From Methanolobus sp. (GTDB lineage: Archaea > Halobacteriota > Methanosarcinia > Methanosarcinales > Methanosarcinaceae): DNA of 64,000 nucleotides. This document shows positions 26,739-35,262 of this stretch, one piece after another. The notes under the pieces were generated by a model that was not told where the DNA came from, made no database searches, and saw only the letters and a list, made by a program, of their open reading frames with translations. Position numbers and translations under genes: made by a program. The first letter of the stretch is position 1, and every line of letters begins with the position of its first letter. The stretch is taken from the NCBI RefSeq assembly GCF_016278385.1, contig NZ_JADQBY010000002.1:1-64000 (forward strand), in the 5' to 3' direction.

Positions 26739-27800
26739 ATGATAGCACTTCGGTTTTACAGGATCTATGACATAGGACTGGAAATAGATCTTGACTGGCT
26801 GGAAAAAGAACTTTCCAACAGTTTCCTTACGGCAAGGACCAGTTTTCTGCGTGTCAAGCCGAAATCCATCATAATGGATATGCCACCTTTGCTGATCAGG
26901 ATGGGAAAATCCAGCGTTGAAAAAGGAGGTATTACCTACGAGTTCTCCGTGTTTGCCCGCATATTTGATATAGGTGCCATCAGCCTGTGTCTTGTTTATG
27001 AAAGACCGGAGAAGGATTTTAATATCCTTGAAGAAACTGCACTTATTTTTACAGAGCAGGAAGGGCTTTCCGATATATTTGTGTCACACCTGAAAACACT
27101 CACAGACATACTCAAACCCCATATCAGAAGTTTTGCGCTAAACCCTGATTTCTTTGAAGATTACACAATATATCTCATGGACTGGATGGACAAATCAATT
27201 GACCCAGTACCCTTGCTGGCCGGGGAAAAAAGAAATTTCTCCCCTCAGATGAGGGAAGAGATACTCAGAGGCACCCAAAGCTATACCAGTGATGATCTTG
27301 CGATTCTTTCATGGGACTCTGCACTACTCTGCAATCCAGACAGCCCCACTGATTTTTTTGACCTGATTGAATTTGCAAATGTGCAGGTCTTCGAACTGCG
27401 TTACTACGACAGAGAACTGAGCCGCCAGATGGAAAAGATGTATGATGAAATTGTTCTTGTCGACAAGCTACCTAAATTCAGAAGAAAGCATAAGTATCGA
27501 CTTATCATGATGCAGCTGATGCAGAATAGCGCAGAGCTGTCAGAAGTAACCGAGAAGGTAAACAACCTTATCAAAGTCACAGAGGATGTATACTATGCCA
27601 GAGTATATGCATCTGCCCTGAAAATGCTGAGAAGCAGCCAGTGGAGCGAGAGTGTGAGCCACAAAATAGACGTGATCAGAGACAATTATTCCATGCTCTC
27701 CGAAGAAGTTCACATTCAGCACTCACATAACCTTGAATGGATAGTGATTATTCTGATAGCTTTTGAGGTTGTGATGGCAGTGATGGAAAGATTGGTTTGA
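26739..27800 (+). CDS. RMD1/YagE (RMND1, DUF155) family membrane-anchored protein
   Basis: A 353-residue protein whose layout fits the DUF155/RMND1 family: a mixed alpha/beta N-terminal region, a long charged helical region (about 225-310), and a single C-terminal transmembrane segment (L-E-W-I-V-I-I-L-I-A-F-E-V-V). The motif D-L-A-I-L-S-W-D-S-A-L (near residue 186) and the E-F-A-N-V-Q-V-F-E-L-R-Y-Y-D segment support this. In eukaryotes the family acts in mitochondria (RMND1 in mitochondrial translation); prokaryotic roles are unknown. GGAG 10 nt upstream supports the start. Confidence 0.75.
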   Translation: MIALRFYRIYDIGLEIDLDWLEKELSNSFLTARTSFLRVKPKSIIMDMPPLLIRMGKSSVEKGGITYEFSVFARIFDIGAISLCLVYERPEKDFNILEETALIFTEQEGLSDIFVSHLKTLTDILKPHIRSFALNPDFFEDYTIYLMDWMDKSIDPVPLLAGEKRNFSPQMREEILRGTQSYTSDDLAILSWDSALLCNPDSPTDFFDLIEFANVQVFELRYYDRELSRQMEKMYDEIVLVDKLPKFRRKHKYRLIMMQLMQNSAELSEVTEKVNNLIKVTEDVYYARVYASALKMLRSSQWSESVSHKIDVIRDNYSMLSEEVHIQHSHNLEWIVIILIAFEVVMAVMERLV

Positions 27801-27847
27801 GTTAGGACGGACGTTAGTTTGCGTTTTTTGCCCAAATTATAATTTGC

Positions 27848-27895
27848 TTTACTTAGAATGGAAGACTGGATTCTAAGTAAAGGATACTTTACTTA
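27848..27895. repeat. three-arm inverted repeat (two mutually exclusive hairpins)
   Basis: TTTACTTAGAAT (27848-27859) and ATTCTAAGTAAA (27870-27881) are perfect 12-bp arms with a 10-nt spacer. The right arm overlaps AAGTAAAG (27876-27883), which pairs perfectly with CTTTACTT (27888-27895) over a 4-nt loop. The middle arm can therefore pair left or right, not both. It lies 48 bp after the DUF155 gene and 200 bp before the Bax-inhibitor gene. Confidence 0.7.
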
Positions 27896-28096
27896 AAGTT
27901 GAAAAGCTCTATTTTAAGAATTCATGCTATTTGATTAATTGATCTGCTATTCGAAAGTCCTCTTGCGAGTAATAAAAACGTTATAGATAAGTTAATATGT
28001 TCCTTGAAAATATATATATATGCATATGTGCATTAGTCTTTTGATTATAACCCCATCCCACTCATCCACATACATAAGAAACAAAGAGCGATTTAT

Positions 28097-28825
28097 ATGA
28101 TGCGTACTGCAAACCCAGCTTTGAACAAAAATACATTTACTGAGTTAGAATCTTCTGATAACGTCATGACTTTGGGAGGAACTGCTAATAAATCAACCCT
28201 CTTGCTTTGCATATTACTTGCTACCGCCACATACACGTGGGGCCTTGGAGCTGATGGCCGGATGCTTATGATGCTCGGTATTTTTGGAGGATTTATTACT
28301 GCCATTATCACCATCTTCAAAAAGACTGCATCACCCATCACTGCGCCTATATATGCTGCATTTGAAGGACTTTTCCTTGGAGGAATATCATCTGTTTTCG
28401 AAGTAATGTACCCGGGGATTGTTTCACAGGCAGTTTTTCTTACATTAGGCATATTCCTTGCACTTTTATTTGCCTATAAATCACGTATCATTAAACCAAC
28501 TGAAAACTTCAAATTAGGAGTCTTCGCTGCTACTGCAGGAATTGCAGCCGTCTATATTATTAACCTGTTCTTGAGCTTTTTTGGTAGCTCCATACCTGTA
28601 CTTCAAATAGATAATGCAAGTCCATTGAGCATTGGTATTAGCATCTTTGTTATTATTATCGCTGCCCTTAACCTCGTACTTGACTTTGACTTCATTGAGA
28701 GTGGAGTTGAATCCCACGCTCCAAAATATATGGAATGGTACAGTGCATTTGGACTTCTGGTAACACTCGTATGGCTCTACATTGAAATACTTCGTTTACT
28801 TGCAAAATTGAACTCGCGTAGATAA
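28097..28825 (+). CDS. Bax inhibitor-1/YccA family membrane protein
   Basis: A 242-residue protein with about seven predicted membrane spans. The N-terminus M-R-T-A-N-P-A-L-N matches the subgroup of Bax inhibitor-1 proteins that starts R-S-x-N-P-A-L. Glycine-rich spans (A-P-I-Y-A-A-F-E-G-L-F-L-G-G) and a conserved acidic pair near the end (D-F-D-F-I-E-S-G) also fit. The family includes calcium-leak channels such as bacterial YetJ. The ATG may be at 28097 or 28100. Upstream is AT-rich with TATA-like runs near 28010-28025. Confidence 0.85.
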   Translation: MMRTANPALNKNTFTELESSDNVMTLGGTANKSTLLLCILLATATYTWGLGADGRMLMMLGIFGGFITAIITIFKKTASPITAPIYAAFEGLFLGGISSVFEVMYPGIVSQAVFLTLGIFLALLFAYKSRIIKPTENFKLGVFAATAGIAAVYIINLFLSFFGSSIPVLQIDNASPLSIGISIFVIIIAALNLVLDFDFIESGVESHAPKYMEWYSAFGLLVTLVWLYIEILRLLAKLNSRR

Positions 28826-29063
28826 TCAACTAGATGTAGGCATATCATATAGCGATCAAGAACAAAATACTGTAACAAATTGCTGTATGATATCTTTTTA
28901 ATTTTTAATTTGATTTTAAGGTCAGCAGTTAAGATAGACATTAATACTGATTCCATAATCGACAAATATAAAACCAAAGAACTATGTGCAATATCACTAT
29001 ATTACATAGTAACTTTTAATAATCTCACATCACTCTTTTAAAAAAACCCAAGGTGGTTTATTC

Positions 29064-30419
29064 ATGGTTCTGGAAATTGAAGAAAAGGTCATTGAGGCAA
29101 AGAAAGCATCTATTATCCTTGCAAGTGTCAACACGGAAACAAAGAATACTGCTCTTGAAGCAATGGCACAGGCACTTGACAATAATCGCGATAAGATACT
29201 TAAAGCAAACCAGAAGGACGTTGAGACTGCTGAAAAGCTGAAAAGGAAAGGAGAACTTTCTCAGGCCCTTGTGGAAAGACTCAAGGTCAGCGACAGCAAA
29301 ATCAGTGGAATGATAGACGGTATTCGTGACGTTATCAACCTCGAAGACCCTGTGGGTAAGACCATTGATGCCCTCGAACTTGACCAGGGACTTGAACTCT
29401 ATCAAGTAAGCGCCCCTATAGGACTTATCGGAGTAATATTTGAAGCACGTCCTGATGTTGTGCCACAGGTAATGGCATTGTGCCTTAAAAGCGGGAATGC
29501 CACCATATTCAAAGGCGGAAGCGAGGCACTCAACTCCAACCGCGTGATATTTGATCTCCTTAATAATGCAGCTGAATCCGTGAAAGGAATGCCAGAAGGC
29601 GCATTCCAGTTAATGGAAACAAGGGAAGAGGTCAACGACATACTACGTCTGGACGCATACATCGACCTGCTCATCCCAAGAGGTTCCAATGCATTTGTAA
29701 AATACATGCAGGACAACACAAAGATACCAGTCCTCGGACATGCAGACGGTATCTGTCACGTATATGTTGACGATGAAGCAGACCTTGGAAAAGCGTATGA
29801 TGTATGTTTTGACTCAAAAACCCAGTATCCTGCAGTCTGTAATGCAATGGAGACCCTGCTCATCAACGAAAAGATAGCCGGCAAATTCCTTCCTAAAATG
29901 GCAAGGATGTACGGCGATGCAAATGTAGAAATGCGCTGTGATGACAGCTCCTTTAAGATACTTGAAGAGATAGATTTCCTCAAAAAAGTGGGAAGAGCCA
30001 CAGAAGATGACTGGAAGACTGAGTACAATGACCTGATACTCTCCATAAAGATAGTCGGTTCTATAGAAGAGGCCATGGAACATATCAACAATTATGGCTC
30101 CCATCACACCGATGCCATCATAACGGAAAGCGACCTCAAAAAAAAGAGATTCACTGACTTGATAGACTCATCAAGTGTGATGATCAACGCATCCACCAGA
30201 TTCGCAGATGGTTTCCGTTATGGAAAAGGTGCAGAAGTCGGCATCAGTACCAACAAGATACACGCACGTGGTCCGGTTGGCATGGAAGGACTGCTGATCT
30301 ACAAATACATACTCGTGGGCAATGGTGACAAAGTTGCAGATTATGCAGGATCTGATGCGAAGAAATTCACGCACCGCAGACTCAACAAAACTGCATCAAA
30401 TGCTATTTCCAGAAAGTAA
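29064..30419 (+). CDS. proA: gamma-glutamyl phosphate reductase
   Basis: Second enzyme of proline synthesis: reduces gamma-glutamyl phosphate to glutamate semialdehyde with NADPH. The 451 residues show G-L-I-G-V-I-F-E-A-R-P-D-V, the P-R-G-S-N segment, the catalytic cysteine in Q-Y-P-A-V-C-N-A and G-R-G-P/A-R-G-P-V-G near the end. It is followed 12 bp later by proB, so the order is proA-proB, the reverse of many bacterial operons. AAGGTGG lies about 9 nt upstream. Confidence 0.95.
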   Translation: MVLEIEEKVIEAKKASIILASVNTETKNTALEAMAQALDNNRDKILKANQKDVETAEKLKRKGELSQALVERLKVSDSKISGMIDGIRDVINLEDPVGKTIDALELDQGLELYQVSAPIGLIGVIFEARPDVVPQVMALCLKSGNATIFKGGSEALNSNRVIFDLLNNAAESVKGMPEGAFQLMETREEVNDILRLDAYIDLLIPRGSNAFVKYMQDNTKIPVLGHADGICHVYVDDEADLGKAYDVCFDSKTQYPAVCNAMETLLINEKIAGKFLPKMARMYGDANVEMRCDDSSFKILEEIDFLKKVGRATEDDWKTEYNDLILSIKIVGSIEEAMEHINNYGSHHTDAIITESDLKKKRFTDLIDSSSVMINASTRFADGFRYGKGAEVGISTNKIHARGPVGMEGLLIYKYILVGNGDKVADYAGSDAKKFTHRRLNKTASNAISRK

Positions 30420-30431
30420 CTGATACAAAAA

Positions 30432-31583
30432 ATGGAACGAAATGCAGGAGCATCACTTTTGAACGACAGGAAAGAGCTCTTTAAAGATGTGAACAGGATA
30501 GTTGTAAAAATAGGTACATCGTCCATCAACACCGAAGACGGTAAGCTTAACCACCAGTTCATGGACAACATGGCTGCACAGGTAGCTGAACTGCACGAAA
30601 TAGGTAAAAAGGTCATCCTTGTAAGCTCAGGTGCCATCGGTATAGGAATAGACATACTGGACTTTGACAGGAGGCCAAAGGAAATACCTGTCAGACAGGC
30701 ATGTGCCGCTGTGGGTCAGAGTGTACTCATGCAGGAATGGAGCAATTCCTTTGCAAAACACAACCTAAAAGTAGCCCAGATACTCCTCACTTACGAATCA
30801 TTCTCCAACAGGCTGACCTATCTAAACCTCAGGAACAGCATTTCCACCCTCCTGAGCTACGGTGTCATACCAATCATCAACGAAAACGACACTACATCTG
30901 TTAATGAGATAGAAGCAACATTCGGTGATAACGACAAACTTTCCGCAATGGTTGCCAGCAAGACAGAGGCGGACCTTCTCATCATCCTTTCAGACATTGA
31001 CGGCCTTTATGATAAAAACCCAAAACGCAACAATGATGCGACATTCCTGAGCCTTGTGGAAGAGATTACACCGGAGGTGGAAAGCTATGGTGGCAGCCCC
31101 ACAAGCATGAAAGGTGTAGGCGGCATGAGAACTAAGATTGAGGCTGCAAAGATATGCCACATGTCAGGATGTTACCTTGTCATCACGAACAGCGCTATCG
31201 AGAACGTGGTTACAAATGTGTTGAAAGGGGAAGAGATTGGAACACTATTCCTTGCAAACCAGGATGTACAAAAGAACAGGATACGCTGGATACTGCTTTC
31301 CAGATCATGTGGTTCCATTGAAGTTGATTCCGGTGCCATGGAAGCAATACTTAACAGCATGAGTTTGTTACCATCTGGCGTTACAAGAGTTCAAGGCAAA
31401 TTTGACAGAGGAGAGATAGTTGAAATTGTCTGTGAAGGTAAGGTCTTTGCAAAAGGAATAACCGACTACACTTCTGAGGAACTGGAAAAAGTCAAGGGAC
31501 AACATACCGATATGATAGCTGATATACTTGGTTACAAGAACTATAACCATGTCATCAAGAAAGAGAACATAGGAATTTGTTAA
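30432..31583 (+). CDS. proB: glutamate 5-kinase
   Basis: Phosphorylates glutamate with ATP, the first and usually feedback-inhibited step of proline synthesis. The 383 residues carry an amino-acid-kinase domain (V-V-K-I-G-T-S-S, V-S-S-G-A-I-G, N-E-N-D, F-G-D-N-D-K-L-S, G-G-M-R-T-K) and a C-terminal PUA domain (about 290-375, S-L-L-P-S-G-V and G-K-F-D-R-G-E). Co-transcribed with proA. Confidence 0.95.
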   Translation: MERNAGASLLNDRKELFKDVNRIVVKIGTSSINTEDGKLNHQFMDNMAAQVAELHEIGKKVILVSSGAIGIGIDILDFDRRPKEIPVRQACAAVGQSVLMQEWSNSFAKHNLKVAQILLTYESFSNRLTYLNLRNSISTLLSYGVIPIINENDTTSVNEIEATFGDNDKLSAMVASKTEADLLIILSDIDGLYDKNPKRNNDATFLSLVEEITPEVESYGGSPTSMKGVGGMRTKIEAAKICHMSGCYLVITNSAIENVVTNVLKGEEIGTLFLANQDVQKNRIRWILLSRSCGSIEVDSGAMEAILNSMSLLPSGVTRVQGKFDRGEIVEIVCEGKVFAKGITDYTSEELEKVKGQHTDMIADILGYKNYNHVIKKENIGIC

Positions 31584-31699
31584 ACAGTCACCGATGTTTT
31601 CAAGGCGTAGCAGGATGTTTCATATTTTAGAAAATATTCATTAGTATTTTATAACCTGCTCACATATATTATATTTAGGATTATATTGAATGATCAAAT

Positions 31700-33046
31700 A
31701 TGACACTGGAAGAACAGGTACTTGAAAGGATAAAACCCAGTACTGACGAAAAACAGAAGCTTGAAGAAGTGACTTCTGAGTTGCTGGCAAAGGTAAGTAA
31801 ATCAGCCGCATCACTTGGAGTAAGTAATATTATTCCCAAACTCGTTGGCTCTGCTGCAAGGAATACCTGGATATCCGGTACTCATGACCTTGATATTTTT
31901 ATTGCATTTCCCGCAGACACACGTCGTGAAGACCTGGAAAAGAATGGACTCCGTATTGCCAGGAATGTTGCAAATGAAGGGCAGAATATAGAAGAGCGCT
32001 ATGCTGAACACCCATATTTAAAAATGGAGTACAAAGGATTTGATGTTGATCTCGTTCCCTGTTTTGCAGTTGACTCTGCATCTGAGATCATATCTGCGGT
32101 GGACAGGACACCTTTCCACAACGAATTCATCAAAAAGACTATACCTGGCCGTGAAGATGATGTGTTGATCATGAAACAATTCATGAAAGGCACTGGAACA
32201 TACGGTTCTGAGCTTCGGACCCAGGGATTTTCAGGATATCTCACAGAGCTTCTAATAGTACATTATGGTTCATTCCGCAATGTCATCAGGAACGTCTGCA
32301 ACTGGAAACCCGGACTGACAATAGATATGCTTGAACATGGAACTATCAAACACCATGACTCCCTTATTGTAATCGATCCCACTGACCCTAAACGAAATGT
32401 AGCTGCTGCACTTTCCCTGAACCAGTTTGCACAATTCATTGATGGCTGCCGAGCATATTCAGAAGAGCCATCAGAAGAGTTTTTCTTCCCGAAGGAAAAG
32501 GAACCCATGAATGAAGATGATATCATCCATATGATGAATTCAAGAAGGAGTTCCTTCATTGCAATTGTTTTTAAAGCTCCACATCTTGTGGACGATATAC
32601 TGTACCCACAGCTGGATAAAATGGAGCAATCAATTCGTGCATTGTTCGAAGAATATGAATTCCAGGTACTTAATTCAGGATACTGGGCAAAGGAGGAGGT
32701 CATCGTCCTGATAGAGCTCATCTCATCCCAGCTTCCTCTTGTCAAAAAGCACAGAGGACCACCTGTATGGGTATGCGGACATGCAAAAGGTTTCAAGGAT
32801 AAATATGTATATTCCGATGATCTTTTCTCTCTATACATCGAGGATGGATTCTATATTGCCGATATCCGCCGAAAGTTCGCAACTGCAAAAGAACTTATTG
32901 AAGCTAAAATAGAAAGCTGCTCTCTGGGCAAACACCTTGGAAAAGCTGTTTCATCGGGTTTTGTAACCGTCGAAGATACAGATATTGCCAAAATAAAGGA
33001 TCCCGGTTTCAGGAGATTCCTTCGCAAATGGGAACATGGAAAGTAA
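31700..33046 (+). CDS. cca: CCA-adding tRNA nucleotidyltransferase (archaeal class I)
   Basis: Adds or repairs the 3' CCA of tRNAs without a nucleic-acid template. The 448 residues show the nucleotidyltransferase signature G-S-A-A-R-N-T-W with D-L-D-I-F (residues 51-70), the V-D-L-V-P-C-F strand bearing the third carboxylate, and tRNA-binding domains typical of the archaeal class. Although tRNA-Ser in this window encodes CCA, the enzyme would still be needed for repair and for other tRNAs. It ends 25 bp from the convergent ogg gene. Confidence 0.95.
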   Translation: MTLEEQVLERIKPSTDEKQKLEEVTSELLAKVSKSAASLGVSNIIPKLVGSAARNTWISGTHDLDIFIAFPADTRREDLEKNGLRIARNVANEGQNIEERYAEHPYLKMEYKGFDVDLVPCFAVDSASEIISAVDRTPFHNEFIKKTIPGREDDVLIMKQFMKGTGTYGSELRTQGFSGYLTELLIVHYGSFRNVIRNVCNWKPGLTIDMLEHGTIKHHDSLIVIDPTDPKRNVAAALSLNQFAQFIDGCRAYSEEPSEEFFFPKEKEPMNEDDIIHMMNSRRSSFIAIVFKAPHLVDDILYPQLDKMEQSIRALFEEYEFQVLNSGYWAKEEVIVLIELISSQLPLVKKHRGPPVWVCGHAKGFKDKYVYSDDLFSLYIEDGFYIADIRRKFATAKELIEAKIESCSLGKHLGKAVSSGFVTVEDTDIAKIKDPGFRRFLRKWEHGK

Positions 33047-33071
33047 AAAAAGTGAAGCATACTTGATAGAT

Positions 33072-33908
33072 TCAGATGCCTTCAAGCCTTTTCTGATAAA
33101 AGAAATACTGCTGCGCATACCCACAGTAGTCACCAAAATACATACGTCCCCAGCTACCTATCTTACTCTTTGTTGCTTTCCCGTTAAAAAAATCATGATT
33201 ACCGTAGATTGTCTTTACTACCTTTTCCACATGAGTATCTACGGGAAAAGCCTCCATTTTTTCAAAAGCAAAGAGTAGTATACAGTCTGCAACCTTCTCC
33301 CCGATGCCTTCAAGGAACATCAGTCGCTGTTTTGCAGCTTCGTAATCCAGTTTGAAGATGTCGTCAAGGACGAGATTACCTTCCTCAACATGCCTTGCAG
33401 CCTTGATAACACGCCCGGAGCGAAAACCAAGTTTACACCCCCTCAAATCATCATCGCATGCATGGACAAGTGAGTTTGGTTCAGGAAAACTGTAATATCC
33501 ATTCTCAATTTCCTCTCCGTAGTTGCTGCATATCATGGAAATCCCCCTTTTGATATTTGGAATACTCCATGCCGTTGCAAGCATATAGGATATAAGGCAC
33601 TCCCATGGATCCTGTCTGATAAGACGTAGACCCATGTACTTGCTGATAGCCTCGTCCATGAACTCATCTTTATTGATCTCCTGCATGATGGCATCAAGAT
33701 CATCATCAAAACGGAAGTAATCCTCAAAAAACTTTCCTGGCAGCTTTGAATCTACCAGTATCTCACCACTTTTATTGTCCTGCTGCAAGCGTGCAACATG
33801 ACCATTCACAACCCCGGTCCACCAGCTATCAATATAGTCCCACCGAAATACCTGGCCGCAATCAAGAGTGTAATTCAGGTTAAAGTTTTCTGAGAAAAGA
33901 GTGTACAT
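33072..33908 (-). CDS. ogg: 8-oxoguanine DNA glycosylase / AP lyase (OGG1 family)
   Basis: Excises oxidised guanine and cleaves the abasic site. The 278 residues have the OGG N-terminal domain (D-C-G-Q-V-F-R-W), then a helix-hairpin-helix G-I-G-E-K-V-A-D-C with catalytic Lys205, and the P-V-D-T-H-V loop with Asp224. The ATG at 33908 follows the preceding sugar-kinase stop codon by one base and has no clear Shine-Dalgarno, so translation may depend on re-initiation. A TTG six codons upstream would overlap that gene. Confidence 0.93.
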   Translation of the reverse strand: MYTLFSENFNLNYTLDCGQVFRWDYIDSWWTGVVNGHVARLQQDNKSGEILVDSKLPGKFFEDYFRFDDDLDAIMQEINKDEFMDEAISKYMGLRLIRQDPWECLISYMLATAWSIPNIKRGISMICSNYGEEIENGYYSFPEPNSLVHACDDDLRGCKLGFRSGRVIKAARHVEEGNLVLDDIFKLDYEAAKQRLMFLEGIGEKVADCILLFAFEKMEAFPVDTHVEKVVKTIYGNHDFFNGKATKSKIGSWGRMYFGDYCGYAQQYFFYQKRLEGI

Positions 33909-33909
33909 G

Positions 33910-35262
33910 TTAGGAGTTGAGTTCAAGCTCCTTTAAAAAAATGGCGGCTGAGATAGTATCCCCGAGTCCAACTGTTGATACAGGCTCATCGCATATACGA
34001 GTTGGAACTATGCTTACCTGATAAGACATATGTATGCCACATGTGCTGCTACACTGCCATTCCTCATCCATGTGTTTTGCCAATCGTGCAGATTCTGCTT
34101 TTCCAAACTCACTTTCTTTAATTCCTGAAGCTATATCCAGCAGTATTTCCCTGTCATCAAGCTTTCCGGAGCATGCAAATGCGGCTGCACAATTGACTCC
34201 AAAATCCATTGCCCTGATTATTACTTCAGGGTCATCATTCTTCATACATGATACAGAAAGTGCAAATTCCCTTGTATGCACAAGCATCCTGCAGAGTCCG
34301 AAATCACTGCAAAGTACAATTGCAGCTTCTGCTATGGCCACCGAATCCATTGCAAGTATAGGTTTGGGATCTATCCCATTAATACGGGCTAGCATGGCAA
34401 GTTCATCCTCATTCATGCCTATGCGGTCAACAACGGGAGAAAAGAGTGAGAATGCTTCGGATGCTATTTTTTCAGAGGAGAAATGTCCAAATTCAATATG
34501 AATATGAAGGTCTGGCCTGACATTTTTCCAGCTTTGAAGCTGTTTCAGGGATATATCCAACCGCTCCTTATAATCGGACATATCAGAACAGTCTTCCTGT
34601 AACATGTGAAAACCGGAAATTATAGCACCATCCATCTCTCCTGCATGTTTTATGGAATAATACCTGAAATTAGCATCAATATGAAGCCGGAAGTTTAACG
34701 GATCATACGTTGCAATAAACCGGTTCTCCCTTGGAACCTGAATGTTTTCACCCGAAAGTGTGATAACATCATCTTTTTTAAAATCAAACACAAAATGAAT
34801 CAGTTCAGGCCGGTCATTGTCGCTTGAGATAATATTTACGATTTCATCACTGCGGTACAATTGTCCTTTATACGGATGATAAATAGCCCTTGTAGAAAAA
34901 AAGGATGCCTGTAATTTCGAGAGACTGGCAACATTTGGTACCACCTTTGAAGCACCGAGTTCTGAAAGAACATTGGACATAATACCCATATTGCCACCCA
35001 TTCTCATCAGAGAATCACTGAGAAAAGTACTTTTTAACCACTCAAAGACTTCCCTGTCGTGGATAAGCCATTCAGCACCTGTGCCATCACGCATGCAAAG
35101 GGCAAGACCTGCAAGAAAATCAGATTTTGAGGATATTGAACCCGGAGGATCGTTTATCTTTCCCAGAATATCAGAGTGTCCTTCAAGCATTCTGGAAAAA
35201 TCACGGCCTTTGATATGAGATATGGAATCTATGTTTGCATTGTAGGCACAGAGAATGTTCAT
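33910..35262 (-). CDS. second ADP-dependent phosphofructokinase/glucokinase-family protein
   Basis: A 450-residue divergent paralogue of the upstream PfkC. It retains C-A-Y-N-A-N-I-D at the start, the H-I-E-F substrate-binding strand, a canonical N-x-x-E motif (G-M-N-E-D-E-L-A-M-L) and the catalytic G-L-G-D near residue 435. An active kinase is plausible, but the substrate may differ from fructose 6-phosphate or glucose. The ATG at 35262 overlaps the pfkC stop codon by one base (TAATG); an ATG at 35286 is possible but would overlap by 25 bp. Confidence 0.85.
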   Translation of the reverse strand: MNILCAYNANIDSISHIKGRDFSRMLEGHSDILGKINDPPGSISSKSDFLAGLALCMRDGTGAEWLIHDREVFEWLKSTFLSDSLMRMGGNMGIMSNVLSELGASKVVPNVASLSKLQASFFSTRAIYHPYKGQLYRSDEIVNIISSDNDRPELIHFVFDFKKDDVITLSGENIQVPRENRFIATYDPLNFRLHIDANFRYYSIKHAGEMDGAIISGFHMLQEDCSDMSDYKERLDISLKQLQSWKNVRPDLHIHIEFGHFSSEKIASEAFSLFSPVVDRIGMNEDELAMLARINGIDPKPILAMDSVAIAEAAIVLCSDFGLCRMLVHTREFALSVSCMKNDDPEVIIRAMDFGVNCAAAFACSGKLDDREILLDIASGIKESEFGKAESARLAKHMDEEWQCSSTCGIHMSYQVSIVPTRICDEPVSTVGLGDTISAAIFLKELELNS

